From Bacteroides mediterraneensis (GTDB taxonomy: Bacteria; Bacteroidota; Bacteroidia; Bacteroidales; Bacteroidaceae): 64,000 bases of DNA. The translations under genes were made by a program, and so were the position numbers. Positions 1 through 8,835 of the stretch are shown here, one piece after another. The notes below the pieces were generated by a model. The model was given only the letters and a program-made list of their open reading frames with translations, ran no database searches and was not told where the DNA came from. Location: NCBI RefSeq assembly GCF_016900355.1, contig NZ_JACJKA010000012.1, positions 1 to 64,000 on the forward strand. Direction: 5' to 3'. How positions within the stretch are numbered: position 1 is the first letter of the stretch; every line of letters starts with the position of its first letter.

Positions 1-126
1 ACTTTAGACTCTGGAAACATAGTGGTAATCGTTTAAATCTTATAATTCAGCACTATAAATTTAATACTTTTATCGCTATGTTTCTAATTATCACTGAAAT
101 ATATTTATTACTATTTCGAACTCACG

Positions 127-2937
127 TTATTTATATCGGTCACGACTGAGCGGATAAAGCGGAACAATGCGTTCAATGTATTCCAATTTAGCCCGTTGTT
201 CTTCCGTAAGTTCTGCCACAGGAAGGCACCAATAAGGAACAATGTCCGAATGTGTACCTTTTAAATTTGAATAGGCCATAGAGAACAGTTCATCCCAAGT
301 ATGATAGATTCCACCGCCATACAATCTGACCACATTTCTACGAATGGCCAGACACTTAAAACGGTTGATACGGCCTTCACGTTGTTCTAAATCTACTGGA
401 TTGGAGGGTAGATTCCAATGCACAATTTTTCGGGCATACCAATGAAAATCGAGACCTTCCTGACCGATAGAGGTCGTGGAAAGCAGGAACGGACGGAAAG
501 GAGAATTGAAAGCCTTACGAATATTAGTGGTACGAGTAACAGATTTGTCAGTAACCGTTTTATCAATGAACGGAATGGCAAAATGACAACGCATCAGTTG
601 TTTTTTCTCTTCCCTACCCAAAGAATCAGTGGTGTCTATGCTGAGATTGCTTGTGCCGATAATGGCATCTGTGACCACTTTTCCCAATTTCTTATCCTCT
701 GGTTGTGCCATGTGCAGATATTCATCGAGTACAGCCTGCAGGTTTCCCATCGCACAATAATCAAGAACCGATTCGTAATAATCATCATCGTTCTTTTTAT
801 TGTACATCAAGTCTATCACAGCTGCACTTTCAGGCTTGTTGAATACAGAGACAATTGCTTTAGCCACCATCTGGGCATCTTCTTCATTTCCAGATTGCCG
901 ATAAGCACATACCGCCGGTGAAGCGATGGCAATATCCGTCATCACATCCAATGCATTTGAAGGTACATACAAGCCGGTTAAATCTTCTACTGGCTTTCCA
1001 TCCAGTATTTTCATGAGCGTAAGAACAAGTCTGGCATTGTTTCGCCCTTGTTGTGGAAGGGTACGTATAAGCGAATTCTGCGCAAATTCTTCTTGAATTT
1101 TCTGTTTGATAATTTTCCGGATTACAGAAAGTTTCTCTCCATAAAATATGGCAGGAGAGAAAAGACCGGCTAAGGTTCGGCAAGGATACTCCAATAATCC
1201 GTCAGCTCTTAAACGATTCTCGCCGTAACGGTTCTTCTTTTGAGAGGTATAGCGTATCTCTAGTTCCGTTTTCTTTAATTCTCCAAAAGTATACAACTCC
1301 GAATAATATGACATCATGATGGAAATCATTCTCGGTACCATCTCCCATGAAGAGAATAGGATAATCTTGGAGAAGTTGCGGGCTTCGTTACTCTCGAATA
1401 CCCCTCCGGTCTTATAGTAAGGATTGGAGGCAGGAACCCAAAGCAACAACTGTGTTTTCTTCTCATGACGTGCGCCAAATACAAGGTCGTGGAGATACTT
1501 TAATTTTCCATTGGCAGCAGGGATGGGACGATAATTGTTGATGGCATACCTCGATAGAAGCAATGCGTCCATTTTGCCATATCTTTTTACATCTGAATGT
1601 GATAATGCCGAAATAATTCGCTTCTTCAGTTCGTATTTATCCATAAAGGACAACAAATAGGGTGAAGATTTGACGTATTCCATGGGAAGATTTCCCAAAC
1701 GTACTCTTGTATTTTCATGGCTCAGACAATCCATCAGATGCTGGCCCTCTGCAAACGAAAGGATATCTTCCGGCATGACCTGCACATCACCTACACAGGA
1801 ATCGTCTATAATGCCACTGTTGAACCGCTCCGTACGGCACATCACTCCATACAGAGCCTCTTCCGCTTCGTTCTTGGCAGTCACAAGCGGGGTCAAATCA
1901 ACCACATCGGTACGTTTCAGTGCAGCAGAATAGGTGTGCCATATCAACTTGAACCGGTCGGTTTTATCTTTTGTGGCATATAGGAAGTCCATTACTTTCA
2001 TAAAGTCCTGATAATGCTCGTCATTCCCATTCGTATTCAACTCTTCAAGGGTGGAATAAGGTTTGTAGGGCGTAGCGGAAAGTAACAAAATCTTCGTATT
2101 GGAACGCTTGTCGTCAAAGAATTTGTTGGCCAGCATGGATTGCTCGTCATCGCCTTGTTCAAGCAGCGAATTGAAGCGTTGAAACTCATCCATGATGACC
2201 AGGTCCGGATCGAGCATGTCAATACTGATTTCTGCGAAAATACGACGCAGCTTGTTGATCATGTCTGCCCGCTGACGATTGTCGCAACCATTCTGTGCAT
2301 ATTCAATCAGTTGATTGATGATAGGATCCGACAAACTCGTCTGTAACTTACCATGCATTTCACGAAGATAATCATCTCCGCACAATTCGATTTTGTCGTT
2401 ATAAGTATGGATAAGCTCCTGCCAGTTTTTTACCTTACAGCTAAGAAAATCACTGATTACTTCCTTATACTCTTTGAATTGGGGCAGTCCGCATAAGATA
2501 TCACACATCAAGGCACGTTCATTGGCTGTTCCTTGTGCACTGTAAAAACGGAAGGAAGTGGAAGGAGTCAGCGGAATGATTGATTCAGGCATTTCTCCCT
2601 TCTCGTGTTGTTCTGCAATCTGTTTTTCAGCCGATTTGATATAGAGATGCTGCATTGACAGACGGCTCTCGCTGATGCTCATCCGATTTTCAACCCCTAA
2701 TTTTTCAATGTTCTGGTCGGCTATGTTGGCATTTGAACAGATATAAACCACCTTAAAGAAGTCATCCTTCTTCTGCTTGTGCCATTCACGGACCAGATTG
2801 ATGACTTGTTTGGCCACGAACGTCTTGCCCAGTCCCACTTCATCAGCGAGCAATACCCTACGGTGGCCTAATTCTTTATAGATATGCAGGATACGATTTG
2901 CGGTGGCACACTGAAAATCTTTTACCTCCTGACTCAT
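127..2937 (-). CDS. SNF2-like superfamily 2 helicase of a putative defence operon
   Basis: A 936-residue helicase-type ATPase. Visible motifs are Walker A (ADEVGLGKTF, residues 31-40), a DEFQ box near residue 250, the motif III-like LLLSATPYKP near 285, and a C-terminal helicase half with STTSIGQEGLDFHWY near 830 and REGRINRF near 855 (motifs V and VI). This order is that of SNF2/RapA-like double-stranded DNA translocases. I see no nuclease or methylase domain in it. Its ATG overlaps the stop of the upstream PLD gene by 4 bp, so the two are probably translationally coupled. Family knowledge: such helicases are common motor subunits of anti-phage islands. The exact system is not identified, so the defence role is inference from context. 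Confidence 0.85.
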   Translation of the reverse strand: MSQEVKDFQCATANRILHIYKELGHRRVLLADEVGLGKTFVAKQVINLVREWHKQKKDDFFKVVYICSNANIADQNIEKLGVENRMSISESRLSMQHLYIKSAEKQIAEQHEKGEMPESIIPLTPSTSFRFYSAQGTANERALMCDILCGLPQFKEYKEVISDFLSCKVKNWQELIHTYNDKIELCGDDYLREMHGKLQTSLSDPIINQLIEYAQNGCDNRQRADMINKLRRIFAEISIDMLDPDLVIMDEFQRFNSLLEQGDDEQSMLANKFFDDKRSNTKILLLSATPYKPYSTLEELNTNGNDEHYQDFMKVMDFLYATKDKTDRFKLIWHTYSAALKRTDVVDLTPLVTAKNEAEEALYGVMCRTERFNSGIIDDSCVGDVQVMPEDILSFAEGQHLMDCLSHENTRVRLGNLPMEYVKSSPYLLSFMDKYELKKRIISALSHSDVKRYGKMDALLLSRYAINNYRPIPAANGKLKYLHDLVFGARHEKKTQLLLWVPASNPYYKTGGVFESNEARNFSKIILFSSWEMVPRMISIMMSYYSELYTFGELKKTELEIRYTSQKKNRYGENRLRADGLLEYPCRTLAGLFSPAIFYGEKLSVIRKIIKQKIQEEFAQNSLIRTLPQQGRNNARLVLTLMKILDGKPVEDLTGLYVPSNALDVMTDIAIASPAVCAYRQSGNEEDAQMVAKAIVSVFNKPESAAVIDLMYNKKNDDDYYESVLDYCAMGNLQAVLDEYLHMAQPEDKKLGKVVTDAIIGTSNLSIDTTDSLGREEKKQLMRCHFAIPFIDKTVTDKSVTRTTNIRKAFNSPFRPFLLSTTSIGQEGLDFHWYARKIVHWNLPSNPVDLEQREGRINRFKCLAIRRNVVRLYGGGIYHTWDELFSMAYSNLKGTHSDIVPYWCLPVAELTEEQRAKLEYIERIVPLYPLSRDRYK

Positions 2938-4721
2938 AAGCGTTTGATTTGTTTAAGAACGTTTTCAAATGTATTATACATCTCCATGAAATGGTCCGGG
3001 ATGACCGTCTCGTCTGCTTTCTCCACGATTTGCCGAATAGAAGCGATACGGTCAGGGTCTTTATAGGCCATTTTCACCATGTCTTCATAAAGTGAAGTAC
3101 TGATTTGCTGTTCCAGAGAGGACGCGTTGTCATTGGCCAGCTCCTTTTCCAGTTGCTGGCTTTCCAACAGATACTGTTCCACCTCATCTGTCAGCATGAA
3201 TGTCAGATAGTTGATGAACTTTCCTTTCGTATTGATAAAGGAACGGAATATCGCTTTGTCCCGTTCATTGACTGGTATTCCTTTCGTCTGTATTTTTATC
3301 AGACGGCGCAACCCCCCAATCCGTATCGTATAGAATTCTGTCAATGCATCCAGTGGCATCTCCTTGAATGTCATACCGTTGGCCAACATTTGTTCCTTGC
3401 CGTCACATCCTAAAGGACAAAGAAAAACAGACTCCGAAGGCATCCTGTGAGCCAGACATTGAATGGTAATAGTATAGCCTCCGTCATCGGACGTAACTTG
3501 TGCCTGCTGAATGGCTGAAATTGCACGACGTAACATCAATTCGTTGGTGACATCCTCTTTTCCACTGTCTTCCTCTGGTACCGAAAGGACCTGCTCGAAC
3601 ATACATTCCTTGCTGTCGTTAATCAGTTCATTCCGGTATTTTTCATACGAAGATTGATAGGGAGCGAACTTCAAGTGCAATAAAAACTCCACATTCCGTC
3701 CGAATCCATTCATGGTGGCATTGGTAGAACCGAGATACAGATGATTATAACTAAGATTGCCTTCGTACCGGCGTATGAAATACACTTTCTCGTGCAAGTC
3801 GACAGCCACATCTTTTTCCACCTTGTCGGTCAGTACTTCCTTCGGAGCATAAACACCACCATTATTAAACAAGTTTATGACCTCTTGCGTAACCGAAGCC
3901 TGTCGTGTGATGAGTGTTTTTTTGGCACCCGGACTGCAACTGACCATCTGATTCAAGATATTCTTGTCCACGAAGGGGGAGATGACCAGCATTTCCGCCG
4001 CATGATTCAGCATACTTTGCTCAAAGCACTTTGTATACCCATCATATCCTGGTATCCCCATAGGGAAAAACTCGTAATCCTCAAAAGGAGAATCGGTAAG
4101 GTCAAATCGTTCTATGTAGTCAATGTCCTTACAGAGTGAACTCATATTTTTACGGATGGTACGGTTATCGGCTTTTGCGATTAACCATGTGAGGAAGTCT
4201 ACAAGCGGTGCATGCTTACCTTGCGCTTCTCGGGTGGCCGGTTTGGTTCCGATTTTACCGATGAGTTCACATACCACATCCAAGTCATTGGAGCCGGTAA
4301 GGTTACGGGACAGGACAATCAGTTTGATCTGCTGAGCACCGGTGTCCGGGTTCGTTTCTTTGATAATCCATACTTTGGGATGAAAATTGACAAAACCACC
4401 ACCTTTTGCTTGCAGCGTTACCTGTACAACGCTCTGCTCCAGGAGTGAATACACTTTGGAATTGGCTTGCGGTACTGCCATACATCCGGCGTTGCAGAAA
4501 ACGGCAAACTTGCCTGCCGATTGATTGATCGTCTCCAATATCAGGTGAGGAGAGCGCATGGCCGTTTCCGTCAAATCGGTCATCGTACCCAACATAAAAG
4601 GGACCGACAACAAGGAAGGCATGTCCAGACTGTAGGTGGTACAAACCGCATAATCTATTACAAAGCCATCGCTTTGCAACACATCCGTATAGACAATGTC
4701 ATTCCATAATGCATCAGCCAT
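2934..4721 (-). CDS. Phospholipase D-fold protein (nuclease-like), defence operon
   Basis: A 595-residue protein with two PLD-type HxK motifs: FHPKVWII near residue 112, followed by a SRNLTGSND segment, and LHEKVYFI near residue 307, followed by GSTNAT. This two-copy HxK...(G/S)xxN layout is that of the PLD superfamily, which includes nucleases as well as lipases. No signal peptide or membrane segment is visible, so a cytoplasmic nuclease is more likely than a lipase. It overlaps the DUF6361-like gene upstream by 8 bp and the helicase downstream by 4 bp, which marks the three as one unit. The natural reading is a helicase with a PLD nuclease. Substrate and activity are unknown. Confidence 0.8.
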   Translation of the reverse strand: MADALWNDIVYTDVLQSDGFVIDYAVCTTYSLDMPSLLSVPFMLGTMTDLTETAMRSPHLILETINQSAGKFAVFCNAGCMAVPQANSKVYSLLEQSVVQVTLQAKGGGFVNFHPKVWIIKETNPDTGAQQIKLIVLSRNLTGSNDLDVVCELIGKIGTKPATREAQGKHAPLVDFLTWLIAKADNRTIRKNMSSLCKDIDYIERFDLTDSPFEDYEFFPMGIPGYDGYTKCFEQSMLNHAAEMLVISPFVDKNILNQMVSCSPGAKKTLITRQASVTQEVINLFNNGGVYAPKEVLTDKVEKDVAVDLHEKVYFIRRYEGNLSYNHLYLGSTNATMNGFGRNVEFLLHLKFAPYQSSYEKYRNELINDSKECMFEQVLSVPEEDSGKEDVTNELMLRRAISAIQQAQVTSDDGGYTITIQCLAHRMPSESVFLCPLGCDGKEQMLANGMTFKEMPLDALTEFYTIRIGGLRRLIKIQTKGIPVNERDKAIFRSFINTKGKFINYLTFMLTDEVEQYLLESQQLEKELANDNASSLEQQISTSLYEDMVKMAYKDPDRIASIRQIVEKADETVIPDHFMEMYNTFENVLKQIKRL

Positions 4722-5901
4722 TGATTGCCTCCTTTCTTAATTCCTCGGCAAAGGTCTTTACCGTCTCCCATCGGTAGGTGAGTTTATAGTAGTGTATACG
4801 ATTCTTCTTATCGTAAATATATGCAGGATTTCCTATTTTTCTGCGATTTCCCTTTACTCTTCGTTCCCGGTTGATAATCAACTGATCCAAACCTCCATCT
4901 TCTTCAATATCATTGGCTGCAATGCGTTCCGCAACTTCTTTGCAAAACCATTTTCCACTGTTTTCCCGTATGCTTACGGCATTCAGCACTTCGTCTATGT
5001 CCGTACCACTATTCCGGTATTCTTCAAGTTTTTCCTGAAATTCGATTCGCATTTCTTCATCCTGGTATTGCGAATAGATATAGTTATAGCGGATGTGTAC
5101 CATATATATAAAATCAGCGAAACGCCGGGCCAAGTCTTGCAGTTCTCCAATCTCCTGCGGCAACTGGCGGGAGGAAATTTGCTCAAAACTATCGGCTATC
5201 ACAAAGTCAGGATGATCTACGATGTAACGTAATAAGGTACCTTGACATGCTTCTGCGTTCAGAATGTGATCCACAATAAAGTCTTTATCCTCTACGGTCA
5301 GGTCTAATGTACATTTCTGGGTAAAATCATAATCCACATTAGGGAAAGAGCAGAACTGGAACAAGCCAGACTTCTCATCTGCATCATCATTCGTATCTTC
5401 GTCATCCGTCTTGGTCACCTTAGGACCATTGTGCAAGGCCTTTGAAGTAGAATAAATCAGTTCATACAACTGTGGACTGCGTAAGATGCCAAAAGTCTGC
5501 AATCCTGAATTGTAGATGTATGCCGGATCATATTTTACATAATTGTTTGTATTTTTACCAATCATCTCACTTCCAGTGATGCCTCGTTTGTCCGCACTGC
5601 CTTCGTAGAGATTCTTTGTCATGATGCGTTCCAGCCGGATTATTTCCGCTTTCACCTCCGACAAACGGTTATATCGTTTTTCAGTTGCCTTGCGATAGAG
5701 TTGCGGCATGAGCGAGAAATATTTCATGTGCTTTTGCAGGGTAGATATCCCGGGAAACATACGGTCTGCGAAAGCGTCACGGATACGGCCAATGCCGAGT
5801 TCGTCGAGAGCTACAGATTCCGAAGTCATCTTCAGTACTTGCATGACCCGGGTTTGCTCTTCTCTGTTACTGTGTATATATCCTAATTTCATAAAATTCA
5901 A
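4714..5901 (-). CDS. DUF6361-like protein, defence operon
   Basis: A 395-residue protein. Its N-terminal part contains DELGIGRIRDAFADRMFPG (about residues 33-51) followed by STLQKHMKYFSLMP. From memory this closely resembles the start of the DUF6361 family, which I associate with helicase and PLD neighbours; the family name should be confirmed. No catalytic motif is recognised. The C-terminal third is basic, with a short run YKLTYRWETVKTFAEELRKE. It is the first intact gene of the cluster, 29 bp after the broken rhuM-like gene, and it overlaps the PLD gene by 8 bp. The start could instead be the internal ATG three codons on. It may be a sensor or adaptor; function unknown. Confidence 0.7.
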   Translation of the reverse strand: MNFMKLGYIHSNREEQTRVMQVLKMTSESVALDELGIGRIRDAFADRMFPGISTLQKHMKYFSLMPQLYRKATEKRYNRLSEVKAEIIRLERIMTKNLYEGSADKRGITGSEMIGKNTNNYVKYDPAYIYNSGLQTFGILRSPQLYELIYSTSKALHNGPKVTKTDDEDTNDDADEKSGLFQFCSFPNVDYDFTQKCTLDLTVEDKDFIVDHILNAEACQGTLLRYIVDHPDFVIADSFEQISSRQLPQEIGELQDLARRFADFIYMVHIRYNYIYSQYQDEEMRIEFQEKLEEYRNSGTDIDEVLNAVSIRENSGKWFCKEVAERIAANDIEEDGGLDQLIINRERRVKGNRRKIGNPAYIYDKKNRIHYYKLTYRWETVKTFAEELRKEAING

Positions 5902-5930
5902 CTTGACTTGTTAAATTTCCATCTTCATGA

Positions 5931-6934
5931 TTAGAGTTTTTTCAGCTTCTTCTGTTCCTTTTCAAAGTTCTCCAGAAAATGAATCTCTACGGGCGAAAGA
6001 TTATAGACTGTCCGTTCCTTAAACTTGTCGTATTCCGTATCTGCCTTCTGCTTCGCTAGTTCGGCAGAAATCTTTCCGGCATGGTTTAACAGTTCTTTTC
6101 CAGAAAGTTTTAGAAAATCATCCAGTTTTTGAATCCAGTCTTTCATATACATAGGTTTATGTGATTTGGCCTGAAGCTCAGCAAAATCCAAGTACAGACT
6201 GACGATTCGGTTGAGTGTATCCAGTTCATCAGAAGAAAGATAATTTTTAGCTATCTCTGCATCAGTACGTTTAGGTAATGCTCCTGTCCATGAAGTTAAT
6301 CCCATGAAATCTTTCTCCGCATCAGCACGTTCGTATATTATTTCGGCAGCAGTATGACCATGTACAGAGAAGTGCATCTTGTTTGTACAGTTTTGAAGAA
6401 CTGCATGGTAACCTCTGTACGCGGATCATAATCAATGCTCAGTGCATAGATTTCGAGTATCTTGCGGTAGAACACTTTTTCGGAAGAACGGATGTCACGA
6501 ATACGACTGAGCAGCTCGTCGAAATAGTTTCCTCCACCAGCTCTCTTCAACAAGTCATCGTTCATCGCAAATCCCTTTACGAGATATTCGCGCAAGACTT
6601 GTGTAGCCCATATTCTGAACTGTACGCCACGGTGCGACTTGACACGGTAACCTACACTGATTATCATGTCGAGGTTATAATATGCCACCTGATATTTTTT
6701 ATTGTCAGAGGCAGTTGTTGCAAAAAATGCAACAACTGAATCCGGATTCAATTCTCCATCCTCGAACACATTCTTTATATGCCTTGAAATGGTCGATTTG
6801 TTTCTCTGAAACAGTTCTGCCATCTGGTCAGCAGTCAGCCATACCGTATCATTGCATAGTGTTACTTCTATTTTCGATTTGCCATCCTCTGTCTGATAGA
6901 GAATTATATTTCCATTGTTAGGCTGTTCATTCAT
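5931..6934 (-). pseudogene. rhuM: RhuM-like protein gene split by a 1-bp frameshift
   Basis: Two overlapping frames together make one RhuM-family protein of about 334 residues. The first frame (6934 to 6338) begins MNEQPNNGNI and holds the DNA-binding-like segment LTADQMAELFQRNKSTISRH. It runs through QFFKTVQ and then ends quickly after unrelated residues. The second frame (to 5931) resumes with QNKMHFSVHGHTAAEI, which is the expected family continuation. The break is at about 6382-6392, where a short A-run appears one base short. This fits a recent one-base deletion, a sequencing error, or phase variation at a short homopolymer. RhuM proteins are found in accessory islands; their molecular role is not well established. 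The gene sits 29 bp before the DUF6361-like gene. Confidence 0.75.
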
Positions 6935-7010
6935 GGTTGATTTTTTTTACAGATACATCTGTCATAGTAATTTTCAGAACAACTGTCGAATAAGAAAGTC
7001 TGTCTTTTCA

Positions 7011-7065
7011 AATGTTCAATCTGGTTCCACAAAATGTTCAATCTGCTGAACAAAAATGTTCAATC
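7011..7065. repeat. Three AATGTTCAATC direct repeats, 22-bp period
   Basis: AATGTTCAATC occurs at 7011-7021, 7033-7043 and 7055-7065, so the spacing is exactly 22 bp (about two helical turns). The array lies between the divergent rhuM-like gene (start 6934) and pnuT (start 7152). Position and helical phasing suggest a binding site for a regulator, but no regulator gene is visible nearby. Confidence 0.7.
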
Positions 7066-7139
7066 ACTTCCAAAGATACAAAAATATTCCTTCCTACAAG
7101 AAAAAACCTCCTCCAAACGGTCATTTCCCCGCTTTCCAC

Positions 7140-7147
7140 TATCTTTG
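7140..7147 (+). promoter_or_regulatory. Bacteroidetes -7 promoter element for pnuT
   Basis: TATCTTTG matches the consensus TAnnTTTG and ends only 4 bp before the ATG at 7152. If it is used, the transcript would be almost leaderless. No clear TTTG -33 box is seen at the expected distance. Confidence 0.5.
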
Positions 7148-7151
7148 CGCC

Positions 7152-7748
7152 ATGAATTACTTGGAATTGTTTGGAACCCTCGTGGGCTTGGTCTATCTGG
7201 CACTGGAGTATCGCGCCAGCATCTACCTGTGGCCGGTGTCCATCATCATGCCGGCTATCTATTTGGTGGTGTATTATCAGGCCGGACTGTATGCTGATTT
7301 TGGAATCAATGTCTACTATCTGCTTGCTTCAGTATACGGCTGGATGGCCTGGAGTTGGAAAAAGAAGAAAACGGACTCCGCACAGCCTGCCGTGGAACTG
7401 CCCATCACGTCCATGCCGCGCAAAGTATATCTGCCTCTGACGGCCGTGTTCGTAGTGTGTTGGCTGGCCATTGCATGGATACTGATTGAATGGACCGACA
7501 GCAATGTACCTTGGACCGACAGCTTCACCACAGCCTTGAGCATAGTGGGAATGTGGATGCTGGCCCGCAAGTACGTGGAACAGTGGGGAGTATGGATAGT
7601 GGTCGACTTGGTGTGTTGCGGACTGTATTTCTACAAAGGACTGTATTTCACGGCGGTACTTTATGGCGTATATGCCGTAGTAGCTATTTTCGGATGGAGA
7701 AGATGGCGGAAAGAGATGATTTCTGAACCACAAACTGAAAACGAATAA
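7152..7748 (+). CDS. pnuT: PnuC/PnuT-family vitamin transporter, probably thiamine
   Basis: A 198-residue inner-membrane protein with about seven hydrophobic segments and the family pattern LEYRASIYLWP...PAIYLVVYYQAGLYADFG near the N-terminus. PnuC proteins are facilitators for nicotinamide riboside, while Bacteroides use the PnuT branch for thiamine. The immediate downstream partner is thiamine pyrophosphokinase (13 bp gap), which argues for thiamine: the kinase would trap the imported vitamin as TPP. An upstream in-frame ATG at 7056 exists but adds a 32-residue hydrophilic tail not expected for the family, so I use 7152. The outer-membrane receptor and TPP riboswitch often found upstream in Bacteroides are not present here. 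Confidence 0.85.
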   Translation: MNYLELFGTLVGLVYLALEYRASIYLWPVSIIMPAIYLVVYYQAGLYADFGINVYYLLASVYGWMAWSWKKKKTDSAQPAVELPITSMPRKVYLPLTAVFVVCWLAIAWILIEWTDSNVPWTDSFTTALSIVGMWMLARKYVEQWGVWIVVDLVCCGLYFYKGLYFTAVLYGVYAVVAIFGWRRWRKEMISEPQTENE

Positions 7749-7761
7749 TTGAACAAGTCAC

Positions 7762-8451
7762 ATGGAACACAACGAATATAATCATAAGATGTATCCTGAG
7801 AAGGAGGAAAGACTACAGGCCGTCTTACCCTTTATGCCCGAAGCGATCGTGGTGGGCAACGGCGATTTTCCTTCGCATCCGTTTCCACTGGCCATGCTGG
7901 ACGCTTCGACGTGCGTAGTGTGCTGCGACGGAGGGGCAAATGCACTGGTAGAAAGCGGACGGGTGCCCAGTTGGATAGTAGGCGACGGCGATTCGCTCTC
8001 GGAAACGAACCGGGTGCGTTTTCACGACCGGATACACCGCATCTCTGAACAAGAGACCAACGACCAGACGAAAGCCATTACCTTTCTGGCTGCCAAGGGT
8101 ATCCGGCGGATTGCTCTCGTGGGAGCTACGGGCAAGCGGGAAGACCATACCCTGGGAAACATCAGCCTGCTCATGGAATACCAGCAGATGGGACTGGAGG
8201 TGGCGATGCTCACTGATTACGGGTCGTTTGTGCCGGCCGAAGATACGGAAGAGTTCGCTGGATTTCCCCGTCAGCAGGTATCGGTATTCAATGTGGATGC
8301 GGTGCAGCTGCGGAGCGAAGGGTTGCGGTATCCGCTGTATGACTTCCATAGCTGGTGGCAGGGAACGCTGAACGAGGTGACCGGGAACGGTTTCCGCATT
8401 CAAGCAAAGGGTCGTTACTTGGTGTATCGTACCTATGAAGCAAAGAAATAA
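7762..8451 (+). CDS. thiN: Thiamine pyrophosphokinase
   Basis: A 229-residue thiamine pyrophosphokinase that makes TPP from thiamine and ATP. Signature segments are CCDGGAN (near residue 54), GDGDS (near 74), NDQTKA (near 95) and GATGKREDHTLGN (near 117-129), which are the ATP-, Mg- and thiamine-binding parts of the family. It follows pnuT by 13 bp in the same direction, so uptake and phosphorylation are coupled. The N-terminus carries about 20 extra residues; initiation at the Met of MYPEKEERLQ is possible. Length and motifs are otherwise normal. Confidence 0.93.
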   Translation: MEHNEYNHKMYPEKEERLQAVLPFMPEAIVVGNGDFPSHPFPLAMLDASTCVVCCDGGANALVESGRVPSWIVGDGDSLSETNRVRFHDRIHRISEQETNDQTKAITFLAAKGIRRIALVGATGKREDHTLGNISLLMEYQQMGLEVAMLTDYGSFVPAEDTEEFAGFPRQQVSVFNVDAVQLRSEGLRYPLYDFHSWWQGTLNEVTGNGFRIQAKGRYLVYRTYEAKK

Positions 8452-8835
8452 AAAGCTACGCATACTTTTTTCCGAAGTGCTGACTATTTCAGATGAAGGG
8501 AAAACCGGACTCTCACAGTGGATGGGAATATTCACTTCACCTGCAACACATCAAAAAACCGCTTGATATCAGTCCCCATTTACTTATGCTTGTAATCAAC
8601 TGATTATCAGATAACTAATATTTTCTAAAAAACGCAAGTGCATTTGCCTTAAAACGCAAGTGCGTTTTACCTGAAACGCCTTTACGTTTTCCTTCAAACG
8701 CACTTGCGTTTTGACTGAAACGTACTTGCGTTTTTCAGGAAATCCTTTCTCCTTGATTTTTAGGTAAATAAATCATTTGTTTTCTTGGTTTTCTCAAAAT
8801 AAATCGCTAATTTACGTCCGTAGATTTTAAATGTA
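8452..8835. other. Gene-free region containing the palindrome array
   Basis: 384 bp between thiN and aqpZ, both on the plus strand. No ORF with family features is visible. The main content is the phased palindrome array at 8630-8733; the rest is AT-rich and presumably includes the aqpZ promoter. Confidence 0.6.
8630..8733. repeat. Five 16-bp near-palindromes at exact 22-bp period (array 1)
   Basis: Units start at 8630, 8652, 8674, 8696 and 8718; each is 16 bp and is separated from the next by a 6-bp variable spacer. The pattern is AAACG-N6-CGTTT. The middles are CAAGTG, CAAGTG, CCTTTA, CACTTG and TACTTG; unit 1 ends CATTT instead of CGTTT. Units 2 and 4 are exact reverse complements and units 1 and 5 nearly so, so RNA could fold into one nested hairpin with unit 3 at the tip. 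A second array of the same design lies at 30707-30810. Confidence 0.9.

Noticed and set aside
127..5901. Named DISARM, BREX or Druantia system
   Set aside because: No DUF1998, methylase, PglZ or other marker genes are present. The three-gene set does not fit the definitions I know.
6935..7151. TPP riboswitch before pnuT
   Set aside because: No CTGAGA or the second conserved core is visible, and the gap is AT-rich with only the 22-bp repeats.
8630..8733. CRISPR array
   Set aside because: Repeats are 16 bp and palindromic with 6-bp spacers, no cas genes, and the repeat sequence varies. The same holds for 30707-30810.
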